This document shows, in pieces, positions 1-10,254 of a DNA stretch of 18,138 nucleotides; within the stretch, counting starts at the first letter, position 1; each line of letters begins with the position of its first letter. This DNA comes from Candidatus Nanopelagicaceae bacterium (lineage in GTDB: Bacteria > Actinomycetota > Actinomycetes > Nanopelagicales > Nanopelagicaceae). A program made the translations under genes and the position numbers. The notes beneath the pieces are model-generated. The model did no database searches, was not told the DNA's origin, and was given only the letters and a program-made list of their open reading frames with translations. Location of the stretch: the NCBI GenBank assembly GCA_023262125.1, contig JALRDT010000082.1, positions 1 to 18,138 on the forward strand, read 5' to 3'.

Positions 1-85
1 TGTCGAACCCCACCGGATCGACTTCGAGCAGATCGAGCGCGGCCACCGCGAGACGCGCCTGGGCGCCGTGCGCGATCTGAGTTGA
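1..85 (+). other. GC-rich coding-like fragment, probable chimeric contig end
   Basis: This stretch does not match the composition of the rest of the window: 56 of its first 80 bases are G or C. Read on the plus strand from base 2, it is an open frame of 27 codons ending in TGA at 83-85. 24 of the 27 third positions are G or C, and the protein ends in ...RLGAVRDLS. That is what the 3' end of a gene from a high-GC genome looks like. It is fused into the middle of the minus-strand rpsP gene, where the expected S16 sequence stops. Product unknown. I infer an assembly or library chimera; a real recombination event is the less likely alternative. Confidence 0.7.
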
Positions 86-236
86 CCTCTACAACAGATG
101 GGTTTGCACCTGGAACATAACGACCGATCTCTTCGATTGATAGACCGTTGCGCGCCTTCTTAGAGTCGATAACGACGATACGATAAAAAGGTGTGCGGAT
201 TTTTCCAAGACGCATTAAGCGAATCTTTGTTGACAA
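69..236 (-). CDS. rpsP: 30S ribosomal protein S16, 3' end lost at chimeric junction (partial)
   Basis: S16 is a small-subunit protein needed for 30S assembly. The first 56 residues are plainly S16: [20 protein letters not shown], then a Lys/Arg-rich turn, then [23 protein letters not shown]. Family members continue with a QYWL-like stretch. Here residue 57 onwards is an Arg/Ser/Gly-rich run with no stop before base 1, read out of frame through foreign GC-rich DNA, so I end the supported gene at 69. The start is TTG at 236-234, with AGGAG at 248-244 and 7 bases of spacing. The nearby ATG at 241-239 is out of frame and too close to the ribosome binding site. The gene follows ffh, as is usual in actinobacteria. 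Confidence 0.85.
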
Positions 237-390
237 AACATTGCTCCTATTAGGTAAAAAATTTTGGACCAGATGGTTTTCGCTTTGGAGTTTGCGAGAA
301 CCTTCTAGCTATTTACTTCCGACGCGGGTAGAGGGGCCGCGCTCAGGGTCGTAATTCTGCCAGCGAGCGTGGAATCGACCAAATCGGAGG
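237..390 (-). promoter_or_regulatory. rpsP upstream region between ffh and rpsP
   Basis: This 154-base gap holds the rpsP ribosome binding site (AGGAG, 248-244). It also has a short GC-rich inverted repeat, cgcgg at 323-327 with ccgcg at 337-341 (5 bp stem, 9-base loop). No T-run follows the hairpin on the minus strand, so it is not a convincing ffh terminator. I see no clear -35/-10 pair. The gap probably carries a leader or promoter for the rpsP operon, by position only. Confidence 0.35.
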
Positions 391-1824
391 TTAGCTACGC
401 TCTTCAGCCGCTCTTTTAGCTGGATTTCCGCTCTTTGATTTCTTCTTATGAACAATTGGTGCTTTAGGGGCCGGCATATTTGGCATTGCTGGCATTCCTG
501 GAATCGAGCCGCCGGAACGAGCCATCTTCATCGCTTTTTGAGCCTGAGCAAATCGATCAACAAGATTATTTACTTCAGAGACCTGACGACCACTTCCCTT
601 TGCAATGCGAGCTCGACGTGAGCCATTTAGAATCTTTGGATCTCTGCGCTCTGCGGGAGTCATTGATTGAACAATTGCAGTTGATTTTGTTATTTCAGAA
701 TCATCAATTGCTTCAAGTTGTTTCTGCATTTGTTTGTTGGAAGCACCTGGAATCATCGAAAGTATTTTCGACATATTGCCCATCTTTGCAATGCCTTGCA
801 ATTGCTCTAGGAAATCTTCAAGAGTGAAATCTTGACCTCTAACAAACTTCTCTTCTAACTTTTTAGAAGTTTCGGTATCTAGTGCTTTTTTAGCTTGCTC
901 TGCAAGAGTGGCAATGTCGCCCATTCCCAAAATCCGAGAAGCCATTCTCTCTGGGTAGAAGACATCGAAATCACTTAACTTCTCTCCAGTGGAAGCAAAA
1001 AGAATTGGTTTACCTGTTTGCTTTGCTATTGAAAGTGCTGCACCACCTCTAGCATCGCCATCTAATTTGGTAAGAACTACACCATCAAATCCAACACCTT
1101 TTCCAAAAGCATTGGCAGTGCTTACCGCATCTTGTCCAATCATGGCGTCGACAACGAATAAGATCTCATCGGGATTGATTGCGTCTCGGATTGAAATTGC
1201 TTCGTTCATCAACTCATGATCTACACCAAGACGTCCTGCAGTATCAACAATCACCATATTGTGTAATTTTTGCTTCGCAAAATCCAAACCGTCTCTTGCA
1301 ACTTTTACTGGATTACCTATTCCGTTTCCAGGTTCTGGAGCAAAAACAGGTACCCCAACTTGCTCGCCTACTACCTGTAACTGAGTTACGGCGTTTGGAC
1401 GTTGCAAATCTGAAGCAACTAAAAGTGGAGTATTTCCTTGCTCCTTAAGATGCTTGGCCAGTTTTCCAGCTAGCGTTGTTTTTCCTGAACCTTGTAATCC
1501 TGCCAATAAGATTACAGTTGGTGGATTCTTCGCAAATCTAATTCGTCTAGCCGACCCACCTAAAATATTTACTAATTCTGCATGGACTAAATCAAATACT
1601 GCTTGCGCTTGATTGGTGCCAGCTTGAATCTCTTTTAAGAGATCTAAAGATTTGGTTTGAGTATTTTCAACAAATTGATTTACAACATCCAGCGCAACGT
1701 CAGCATCGATTAACGCATCGCGAATTTCTGTAAATGTATCTGTGATATCCGATGATGATAATTTTCCGCGACTGCGCAGTTTAGAAAAAGCGCCGCTGAA
1801 TCTTGAGGTGAGGCCTTCAAACAT
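391..1824 (-). CDS. ffh: Signal recognition particle GTPase Ffh (SRP54)
   Basis: Ffh binds 4.5S/SRP RNA and the signal sequences of nascent membrane and secreted proteins. It delivers the ribosome to FtsY through paired GTP hydrolysis. The protein has 477 residues, with an N domain at about 1-90. The G domain has GLQGSGKT (109-116), DLQRP (139-143, usually DTQRP), DTAGR (194-198) and TKLDGDARGG (252-261). The M domain (about 330-435) is methionine-rich and carries the RNA-binding SRRARIAKGSGR (402-413). The tail is basic with a Met/Pro-rich stretch, as usual. The ATG start at 1824 lies 12 bases after the glnD stop, with no obvious ribosome binding site, so translation may be coupled to glnD. 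It is encoded in the same run as its receptor FtsY. Confidence 0.97.
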   Translation of the reverse strand: MFEGLTSRFSGAFSKLRSRGKLSSSDITDTFTEIRDALIDADVALDVVNQFVENTQTKSLDLLKEIQAGTNQAQAVFDLVHAELVNILGGSARRIRFAKNPPTVILLAGLQGSGKTTLAGKLAKHLKEQGNTPLLVASDLQRPNAVTQLQVVGEQVGVPVFAPEPGNGIGNPVKVARDGLDFAKQKLHNMVIVDTAGRLGVDHELMNEAISIRDAINPDEILFVVDAMIGQDAVSTANAFGKGVGFDGVVLTKLDGDARGGAALSIAKQTGKPILFASTGEKLSDFDVFYPERMASRILGMGDIATLAEQAKKALDTETSKKLEEKFVRGQDFTLEDFLEQLQGIAKMGNMSKILSMIPGASNKQMQKQLEAIDDSEITKSTAIVQSMTPAERRDPKILNGSRRARIAKGSGRQVSEVNNLVDRFAQAQKAMKMARSGGSIPGMPAMPNMPAPKAPIVHKKKSKSGNPAKRAAEERS

Positions 1825-1836
1825 GATTGGTAAATC

Positions 1837-4053
1837 TTAATCGATTGCAATACGGATACTTGCCACTACCTCTTCGGCTTTGGTTTTTGAGAGTTTTTCA
1901 CCTGATATTTCCGTTACATAAAGGGTATCAATTGCTTCCGCGCCTAGAGTTGATGCAATTACGGAACGGATATCCACTTCCAACTGTCTAACTGCTGCAC
2001 CGATGCGATACAGCAATGCGGGACGATCATGACTTCTAATTTCAATAATTGTGGCACTAGAAGCCAAATCTTCAATAATTTCCACTTCAGGTGGTGGCAC
2101 TGGCACGCCAGGCAATGGTGCATATGATTTAACTTTTGCATCGATTTTTTGTGCCAACTTCTCATTATCACTGAGCGCTTCCTGTAGCGCTTGTGTTATT
2201 TTGACATCAGTTGGAAGAGTGGCAAAAGGATCTAAATTAACTATCCAAGTCATAACTGCAGACTTACCGTGGGTTCTAGTTTTAGCTGCTCTAATATCTA
2301 GTTTCAGTAAATTCAAAGTTCCAGCAACTATCGAGAACAAACCAGTGCTATCGGGCGCAATAATTTCGATAGCAAAACTTCCTGAACTTTCAGATATTGA
2401 TACCTTCAATTCGCTGTTCTCAGCCTCTTGTTTTTGAAGCTCGTTTAATTCCATTTCAGGAGCAACTAATGTCCCTTTCATCGCACTCTTTACGCGATTT
2501 ACTAAATCTCTAACCAAACGAGCTTTCCAATCGCTCCAAGCGGCTTTGCCGGTGGCTTCTCCATCAGCAATCGAAAGGGCATGAAGAAGTTCAAGGTGTT
2601 GTAAATCGGGTACAACATCCAGGATTGATTGAATGGTCGCCGGATCATCTAAATCTCTTCGGGTTGCTGTGCTAGACAAGAGCAAGTGATGTCGAACTAA
2701 AAATTGCAAAGTTCGAATATCGGCATCTGAAAATCCAATTCTCTTAGCAATAGGTTCAATTAGACGTTCTCCTCTTTCGGAGTGATCTTCTTCTGAGCCT
2801 TTGCCAATATCATGAAATAGAGAACCTATTAAAAGTAAATCTGGTCGGTGAACTGTTCTAGTTAATTTTGCGGCCACAATTGCCGTTTCCACCATATGTC
2901 TATCTACAGTATGTCGATGTAATGCATTTCGTTGCGGTAGAGAACGAACTGTGCTCCACTCAGGAAGCCACTCTTCAATAATTCCCGCTTGATCCAACGC
3001 TTCCCAAACGCGTTCCATGGCACTTCCACCACCGATAAAAGCAACCAAATCTTCTCGGGCTTCACGCGGCCAAGGATTTTGTAATCCTATTCCTTTAATT
3101 AATTCACAAGAATCTAATGAAATTGGTAATCCTAATTGAGAAGCTTTCGCTGCGGCTCGCATTCCAACAGTTGGATCAATAGCTTCAATAATTATTTCGT
3201 GATTCTCTACCCCAATATTCTTTCCAACATTGGTAGCTTTTGGTTTTCTAAAAGAAAACTTACTACGACGATTGTCGTATCTATGCCAAGCAACATTTAA
3301 TTGATAGTCAATTGATCTCGCTATAGTGGCAACTTGCCCCATTAGCACATCTGCATCTGCTAAGCCTAAATCTGATGCTACTTTATCTTGCTCTTGGAAA
3401 AGAAGAAGATCTTTATCTCTACCACTTACCTTGTGCAGACTATCTCTAACGTTAAGTAATTTCTCTTCAAATTCATCTAATTGATCGATATTAATTGAAA
3501 TGACTTCACTGCGCTGAACTGCTCTAAGAGCATTAATATCTCTAATCCCGCCACGAGCTTCTTTGATGTCAGGTTCCAGCAAATAGGCTAGATCACCAAA
3601 TCGTTGATGTCTTTCATTTAATGACATCCGTAACTCTTCTAACCGATCTTTCTTCCAAGCAGTTTCTGCTTCCTGCCTAATTAATTCAAATTGAACTCTA
3701 TCTCCACATATAAATCTTGCATCAAGTAGTCCAAGAGCAACTTTTAAATCTTGCCACGCTTCCTTGGTTTCCTTTACCGTACGAACTGAGTAATCAATAC
3801 TTTTTGGAAGTGAAGATGGACCTTGTTTATCCCAAATCGGATAAAGCATTGAGTTAACGAACTCTGACAAATTATCTAGAGATCCGTCATGGAGTATAAG
3901 TAAATCTAAATCTGAACCCGGAGATAACTCGCCGCGGCCGTAACCACCGACCGCGACGAGTGTTATCCCGTTTGGTTTGCCTGCTTCTAGATAAAGATGG
4001 GAAAGGTAAGAATCACTCTCGTTTGATCTCGCCTTGCGCTCTGGCAAACCCAT
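1837..4053 (-). CDS. glnD: PII uridylyltransferase/adenylyltransferase and removing enzyme GlnD
   Basis: GlnD attaches a nucleotide to the PII T-loop tyrosine when nitrogen is short and removes it when glutamine is high. In actinobacteria such as Corynebacterium and Streptomyces the group added is AMP rather than UMP; which applies here cannot be read from sequence. The 738-residue protein has the nucleotidyltransferase motif GGYGRGELSPGSDLDL (36-51). Its HD phosphohydrolase domain has HRHTVDRHMVE upstream of the His414-Asp415 pair in LFHDIGKG. Two C-terminal ACT domains, at about 558-640 and 664-735, are the expected glutamine sensors. All catalytic motifs look intact. The N-terminus before the first motif is short, as I would expect for actinobacterial members. 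The start ATG has only a weak AGAGA upstream and sits just past a hairpin at the glnB stop. Confidence 0.95.
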   Translation of the reverse strand: MGLPERKARSNESDSYLSHLYLEAGKPNGITLVAVGGYGRGELSPGSDLDLLILHDGSLDNLSEFVNSMLYPIWDKQGPSSLPKSIDYSVRTVKETKEAWQDLKVALGLLDARFICGDRVQFELIRQEAETAWKKDRLEELRMSLNERHQRFGDLAYLLEPDIKEARGGIRDINALRAVQRSEVISINIDQLDEFEEKLLNVRDSLHKVSGRDKDLLLFQEQDKVASDLGLADADVLMGQVATIARSIDYQLNVAWHRYDNRRSKFSFRKPKATNVGKNIGVENHEIIIEAIDPTVGMRAAAKASQLGLPISLDSCELIKGIGLQNPWPREAREDLVAFIGGGSAMERVWEALDQAGIIEEWLPEWSTVRSLPQRNALHRHTVDRHMVETAIVAAKLTRTVHRPDLLLIGSLFHDIGKGSEEDHSERGERLIEPIAKRIGFSDADIRTLQFLVRHHLLLSSTATRRDLDDPATIQSILDVVPDLQHLELLHALSIADGEATGKAAWSDWKARLVRDLVNRVKSAMKGTLVAPEMELNELQKQEAENSELKVSISESSGSFAIEIIAPDSTGLFSIVAGTLNLLKLDIRAAKTRTHGKSAVMTWIVNLDPFATLPTDVKITQALQEALSDNEKLAQKIDAKVKSYAPLPGVPVPPPEVEIIEDLASSATIIEIRSHDRPALLYRIGAAVRQLEVDIRSVIASTLGAEAIDTLYVTEISGEKLSKTKAEEVVASIRIAID

Positions 4054-4062
4054 TTCTCTAGA

Positions 4063-5715
<1,653 letters not shown>

Positions 5716-5878
5716 GAATAATCCTTAATAGAAGTCAATTTAGAAAAAATTGAAAACGGAATAACTCAACGCTGAGATGGATGAAGTGTTAGACATTTAC
5801 GTTACAAAGAGCCACTTTATGTGTTGCCGAAAGAATAAGAATAGGTAAAGGCTATTTGTTCAGTATGTTACAAGAGTG
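5716..5878 (-). promoter_or_regulatory. amt upstream region with a repeated TTGTAAC motif
   Basis: This 163-base gap between ftsY and amt is the best candidate for a promoter of the nitrogen module. On the minus strand CTCTTGTAAC (5876-5867) recurs as CTCTTTGTAAC (5811-5801), about 66 bases apart. The second copy leads into GTAACGTAAATGTCTAAC. GTAAC half-sites resemble parts of actinobacterial GlnR boxes (GTnAC-n6-GaAAC), but the second half-site does not fit at the right spacing. I could not assign a confident -35/-10. I see no ftsY terminator. Confidence 0.35.
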
Positions 5879-6718
5879 TTAACCAAGTAGCCCTGAGAGG
5901 TAACTTTGAGCATCAAATGGGGCGAAATCATCGACACCCTCGCCCGTGCCCACCCATTTGATTGGAATATCGAATTTATGCTCGATTGCTAGTGCGATAC
6001 CGCCACGTGCAGAGCCATCTAGCTTGGTGAGGATAATTCCCGTTACTTCGACTGCTTCGGTAAATACTTGTGCTTGGGCTAGACCGTTTTGACCAGTAGT
6101 TGCATCGATAACTAATAAAACTTCAGAAACTGGTGCGCTTTTTTCGATCACTCGACGCACCTTTCCAAGTTCGGCCATTAAATCTGCTTTATTATGTAAT
6201 CGCCCCGCTGTATCTACTATTAAATTATCCGCACCTGTCTCAATAAACTTCTTTGATGCATCAAATGCAACAGCAGATGGATCGCTATTTGCAGGACCGC
6301 TGATTACCTCAACGCCAATTCTTTGCCCCCAAGTATTTAATTGTTCAACTGCAGCGGCACGAAAAGTATCTGCTGCTGCTAAAACTGTCTTGCCTGGAAG
6401 CTTATTTGCTAACTTAGCAACCGAAGTCGTCTTGCCAGTTCCGTTTACTCCAACAACGAGAATGATTCCAGAGTTGGTTTCTCTAGATTTTTTCGAAAGA
6501 GTTTCTTCTAATTTTGATTTTATGGCCTGAAATGGTTTCTCTTTTGAACGTTTCCCTGCGGCAACAAGTTCGTTGGTTAGTTCTCTGCCTAGATCAGATT
6601 GAATTAAGTCAGTAGTCAATTCATCCCAATCTGATTCCTTTATTTCAATCTCTTTGATTGGTGCAGCATTTTCTGATTTGTTTGTGAATTTATCTACGAA
6701 CTTTTTAAAAAGACTCAT
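5879..6718 (-). CDS. ftsY: Signal recognition particle receptor FtsY, short form
   Basis: FtsY is the membrane-associated GTPase that receives SRP-ribosome complexes from Ffh. At 279 residues it is little more than the NG core: N domain about 25-80, then GVNGTGKTT (90-98), DTFRAAAVEQL, DTAGRLHNK and TKLDGSARGG. It has no acidic A domain and no transmembrane helix. It starts with MSLFKKFVDKF, which could form a basic amphipathic helix for direct lipid binding. Many actinobacterial FtsY proteins carry a longer, membrane-spanning N-terminus. The start overlaps the smc stop by 4 bases (ATGA), so translation is probably coupled. There is no in-frame extension upstream except through smc. Confidence 0.95.
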   Translation of the reverse strand: MSLFKKFVDKFTNKSENAAPIKEIEIKESDWDELTTDLIQSDLGRELTNELVAAGKRSKEKPFQAIKSKLEETLSKKSRETNSGIILVVGVNGTGKTTSVAKLANKLPGKTVLAAADTFRAAAVEQLNTWGQRIGVEVISGPANSDPSAVAFDASKKFIETGADNLIVDTAGRLHNKADLMAELGKVRRVIEKSAPVSEVLLVIDATTGQNGLAQAQVFTEAVEVTGIILTKLDGSARGGIALAIEHKFDIPIKWVGTGEGVDDFAPFDAQSYLSGLLG

Positions 6719-9700
6719 ACTGTTTCTGATTCGCGTAAACGCTGCGAAATAACTTCGGTGACTCCATCACCACGCATAGTCACACCATAAAGCGCATCTG
6801 CAACTTCCATCGTGCGCTTTTGGTGAGTGATGATAATAAGTTGAGAACTTGTGCGAAGGTCTTCAAGAACGCCAAGAAGACGTTGTAAATTAACATCATC
6901 TAGCGCAGCTTCAACTTCGTCAAGAATGTAGAACGGACTTGGGCGCGACTTGAAAATTGCAACTAACATAGCAACAACGGTGAGTGATTTTTCACCACCC
7001 GAAAGCAGTGAAAGGCGCTTAATTCGTTTTCCAGGTGGACGAGCTTCGATATCAACACCGGTCGTTAATGGGTCTTCTGGGTTGGTAAGAATTAAACGTC
7101 CTTCTCCACCAGGGAAAAGTCGCGCGAAGATATCTTTAAAATGCTTCGCTGTTTCATCAAATGCCTCCATAAAAATTGATTGAACTCGATCATCTACCTC
7201 TTTAACAATGTCTAATAAATCTTTTTTAGTGCGCTTTAAATCTTCAAGTTGTTCAGACAAAAACTTCAAGCGCTCTTCTACCGAGTTGTACTCTTCTAAC
7301 GCAAGCGGATTGATTTTGCCAAGTAAATTCAATTGCTTTTCAGTTTGCGCAAGACGTTTCTCTTGTTGGTCGCGGCGATATGGAACATGCTCACCTTCGA
7401 TAATTTGTCCATCTTCTGTTTCAAAGAAAGTAGGCACATCTTTATGTGGACCATATTCGTTCTGAAGGGTTTCGACATCTACACCAAAATCTTCAAGAGC
7501 TTTCTGTGCAAGCGCTTCGATTCGCAGTCGCTGCTCACTTCTAGCTAATTCATCGCGATGGACACTTGAAGTTAACTGTTCGAGTTCTTGAGTTAATTCG
7601 CGATTGCGAGTACGAACTGCAAGAGTTTCGCCTTCTCGATTTTGCTTAGATTCTTCTAGGCGCGAACGCTCTGCTCCTGCTTTGGCAATTGAACGTTCAA
7701 TATGCACCAAAGTTTCGTACGCTGCTTCTCCGATTGCTTGTGAGATCACTGCACCTTGTGCGCGAGTTGCTCTGCGTGCGATGGCATTTTCATTTGCAAC
7801 GCGTTCAGATCGAGCAGCCACTTCAAGAGCTTGAGCTCGTTCTGCAATTGAATTTACACGTTCTTCAGCTGTTCTTACTGCTAAGCGAGCTTCAACTTCG
7901 ATACTACGAGCTAAGGTTAATTTCTCTCGAAGCGCCTCTGCCTGAGAGTGATCTGGTTCTGAGATTTCACCATGTTGACCCAATTGACTCTTTGCAATCT
8001 CAAGTTCGCGCTCATCTGAACTTCGTTCATTATCTGCTTCATTAATTGCAATATTTAAACGTTCAACTTCTGCATTTGCAGATTTAATATTTTGACCAGC
8101 GACTGCTAATTGTTCCGTTAAGGCTGAAATTCGTGCATCTGAATCATTTAATCTAGATAAAGCCTGATCAAATTCGCTTTGGCGATTATTTAAAGCATGT
8201 TGCGCATTCTGGATTTCAAAATTCAAGCGTTCGCATTCATGATTTGCTGTCGTAAGCTCTTCTGTAAGTTGGCTAATTAAAGCTTGGATTTCAATTAGCG
8301 AACTAGAATTCTTTGATCCTCCTCGGACACGAGTTGATGTGAAAGTATCTCCATCTCTGGTCACTACCTTCAAATTTGGATTTGAATTTAAAATTTCAGC
8401 TGCATTGATGGCATCTGATGCAACTGCGGTATTACCAAGCAAGGCGGTAAGCAGACTTGAAATTTCACTTCCATGCACGTGATTTAGAATCGGAGTCAAA
8501 CCGCTTGGAACTTGAGAGCCGAAAATATCTGCATTGTTTGAAACTAGTATCTCAGCTTGACCAAGATTTTCATTTCTTAATGCACTAATTGCAGTTACTG
8601 CCGCATTCATATCTTGAACTACAACTGAATCTGCCAAGCTACCAAGTGCCGCTGCTACTGCTGCTTCGAAGCCTTGGTCAACCGTAATCAAAGAAGCTAA
8701 AGATCCAAGAATCTTGACACCTCTTGAATCATGAAGCAATGCGCTTGCGCCATCACGATTTGCTGTTGTCAATCGAATTGCCTCTAATTTGGATTCAATT
8801 GAATTACGTCTGCGATCGGCATTTCTCTCAGAATCAGTCAGCTTTGCAACTAATTCTTTAGCCTCTGCCAGCGCATTCTTTGCTGATTCGAAAGCGGTAT
8901 CTAAACCAATTTCTCCACTACCGGCACTAGCAATCTCTAGTTCATGTTGTGCATATTCGGATTGCGCATTGGTAGCGCGAGTTTGTGCATCATCACGTGC
9001 TTTTGTAAGGCGAGTAATTTCTTGCGACATCGCATCGAGGCGAGCTTGAAGCGATTTAATGTGGCCTTCTTGGCGAGCAGTTCCTTCACGCTGATCAGCA
9101 ATCGCACGTAACGCTGCCGCTATTCGGTCTTCTTCGGCTTTTACATCCGCTTCTAGAGTGCGCATTGATTGAATGGCTTGATTTAATTCATCTTGTTTTG
9201 AATTCAATCCAGAACGTAATTCGTTTTCTTCTTCGCGCAGAATTAAAGCTTCCGATTCCAAAGCTTCGGGATCACGTCCTGCAGTTATTTCTAGTTCTTG
9301 GGTTAAGAAGCGAGTGCGCTCTTGTGCTAGCGCTGCAACCGCGCGTAATTTTTCGCGGATTCCAGTTAGAGCGTAATAAGTCTCTTGCGCAGCAGAAAGT
9401 AGCGGACCTTCAAATGCAGCTTCCGCATCAAGCGATTCTTCGCGAGCGCGAACGCCTTCAAGATCTGCTTCTACAATTGCACGACGTTCACGGAGTGCAT
9501 TTTCATCAGCAACTTCAGTTGAAAATACTTTGTTCATTGAGATGTAATCATCTGCAAGTAGTCGAAGCTTTACATCTCGGAGATCTGCTTGGATAGTTGC
9601 TGCTTTCTTTGCAACTTCTGCTTGTTTACCCAAGGGTTTTAGTTGTCTACGAAGTTCTACTGTTAAATCCTGCACTCGCGCCATATTGGCTTGCATAGAA

Positions 9701-10245
9701 TCTAGTTTGCGAAGTGCTTTCTCTTTGCGCTTACGATGCTTTAGTACGCCAGCTGCTTCTTCAATAAATGCTCTTCGTTCTTCTGGAGTTGCCATCAAAA
9801 TTGCATCGAGCTGGCCTTGTCCTACAATCACATGCATTTCGCGGCCAATGCCTGAGTCGGAAAGTAGTTCTTGGATATCTAGTAAACGTGCACCTTCTCC
9901 GTTAATTTGATATTCACTCTGTCCATTGCGGAACAAAATTCGAGAGATTGTTACTTCGCTAAAATCAATTGGTAATGATCCATCTGTGTTATCAATTGTT
10001 AAAGAAACCTCTGCTCGACCAAGCGGAGCGCGACCAGATGTACCTGCGAAGATAACATCTTCCATCTTTCCACCGCGCAGAGATTTTGCACCTTGCTCAC
10101 CCATTACCCAACTAATCGCATCGACAACATTTGACTTGCCAGAACCATTAGGGCCGACAACGCAGGTGATGCCTGGTTCGAGCAGTAGGGTCGTTGAAGA
10201 GGCAAAGGACTTAAAGCCCTTAATGGTCAGACTCTTCAAATACAC
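6715..10245 (-). CDS. smc: Chromosome segregation ATPase SMC
   Basis: SMC forms ring-shaped dimers that, with ScpA/ScpB, organise and segregate newly replicated origins. Its 1176 residues are full length for bacterial SMC. The Walker A motif is GPNGSGKSN (31-39). Two long coiled-coil arms (about 170-500 and 650-1000) flank a hinge at about 503-640 that ends near RVRGGSK. The ABC signature LSGGEKS lies at about 1080-1086, followed by Walker B in FYILDEVEAALDD at about 1104-1116. The start is GTG at 10245, 9 bases after the mutM stop, with only ATAGG as a weak ribosome binding site. ScpA and ScpB are not in this window. The arms are rich in Glu, Arg, Ala and Gln heptads. Confidence 0.97.
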   Translation of the reverse strand: MYLKSLTIKGFKSFASSTTLLLEPGITCVVGPNGSGKSNVVDAISWVMGEQGAKSLRGGKMEDVIFAGTSGRAPLGRAEVSLTIDNTDGSLPIDFSEVTISRILFRNGQSEYQINGEGARLLDIQELLSDSGIGREMHVIVGQGQLDAILMATPEERRAFIEEAAGVLKHRKRKEKALRKLDSMQANMARVQDLTVELRRQLKPLGKQAEVAKKAATIQADLRDVKLRLLADDYISMNKVFSTEVADENALRERRAIVEADLEGVRAREESLDAEAAFEGPLLSAAQETYYALTGIREKLRAVAALAQERTRFLTQELEITAGRDPEALESEALILREEENELRSGLNSKQDELNQAIQSMRTLEADVKAEEDRIAAALRAIADQREGTARQEGHIKSLQARLDAMSQEITRLTKARDDAQTRATNAQSEYAQHELEIASAGSGEIGLDTAFESAKNALAEAKELVAKLTDSERNADRRRNSIESKLEAIRLTTANRDGASALLHDSRGVKILGSLASLITVDQGFEAAVAAALGSLADSVVVQDMNAAVTAISALRNENLGQAEILVSNNADIFGSQVPSGLTPILNHVHGSEISSLLTALLGNTAVASDAINAAEILNSNPNLKVVTRDGDTFTSTRVRGGSKNSSSLIEIQALISQLTEELTTANHECERLNFEIQNAQHALNNRQSEFDQALSRLNDSDARISALTEQLAVAGQNIKSANAEVERLNIAINEADNERSSDERELEIAKSQLGQHGEISEPDHSQAEALREKLTLARSIEVEARLAVRTAEERVNSIAERAQALEVAARSERVANENAIARRATRAQGAVISQAIGEAAYETLVHIERSIAKAGAERSRLEESKQNREGETLAVRTRNRELTQELEQLTSSVHRDELARSEQRLRIEALAQKALEDFGVDVETLQNEYGPHKDVPTFFETEDGQIIEGEHVPYRRDQQEKRLAQTEKQLNLLGKINPLALEEYNSVEERLKFLSEQLEDLKRTKKDLLDIVKEVDDRVQSIFMEAFDETAKHFKDIFARLFPGGEGRLILTNPEDPLTTGVDIEARPPGKRIKRLSLLSGGEKSLTVVAMLVAIFKSRPSPFYILDEVEAALDDVNLQRLLGVLEDLRTSSQLIIITHQKRTMEVADALYGVTMRGDGVTEVISQRLRESETV

Positions 10246-10254
10246 GCGGAAAAC

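Noticed and set aside
1..68. Reading the Arg/Ser/Gly-rich continuation as a genuine C-terminal extension of S16
   Set aside because: It replaces conserved S16 sequence rather than following it, and the opposite strand has a far better coding signature.
9165..9596. 143-codon plus-strand open frame opposite smc
   Set aside because: It is a Leu/Gln-rich shadow of the smc coiled coil, with no family resemblance and no ribosome binding site.
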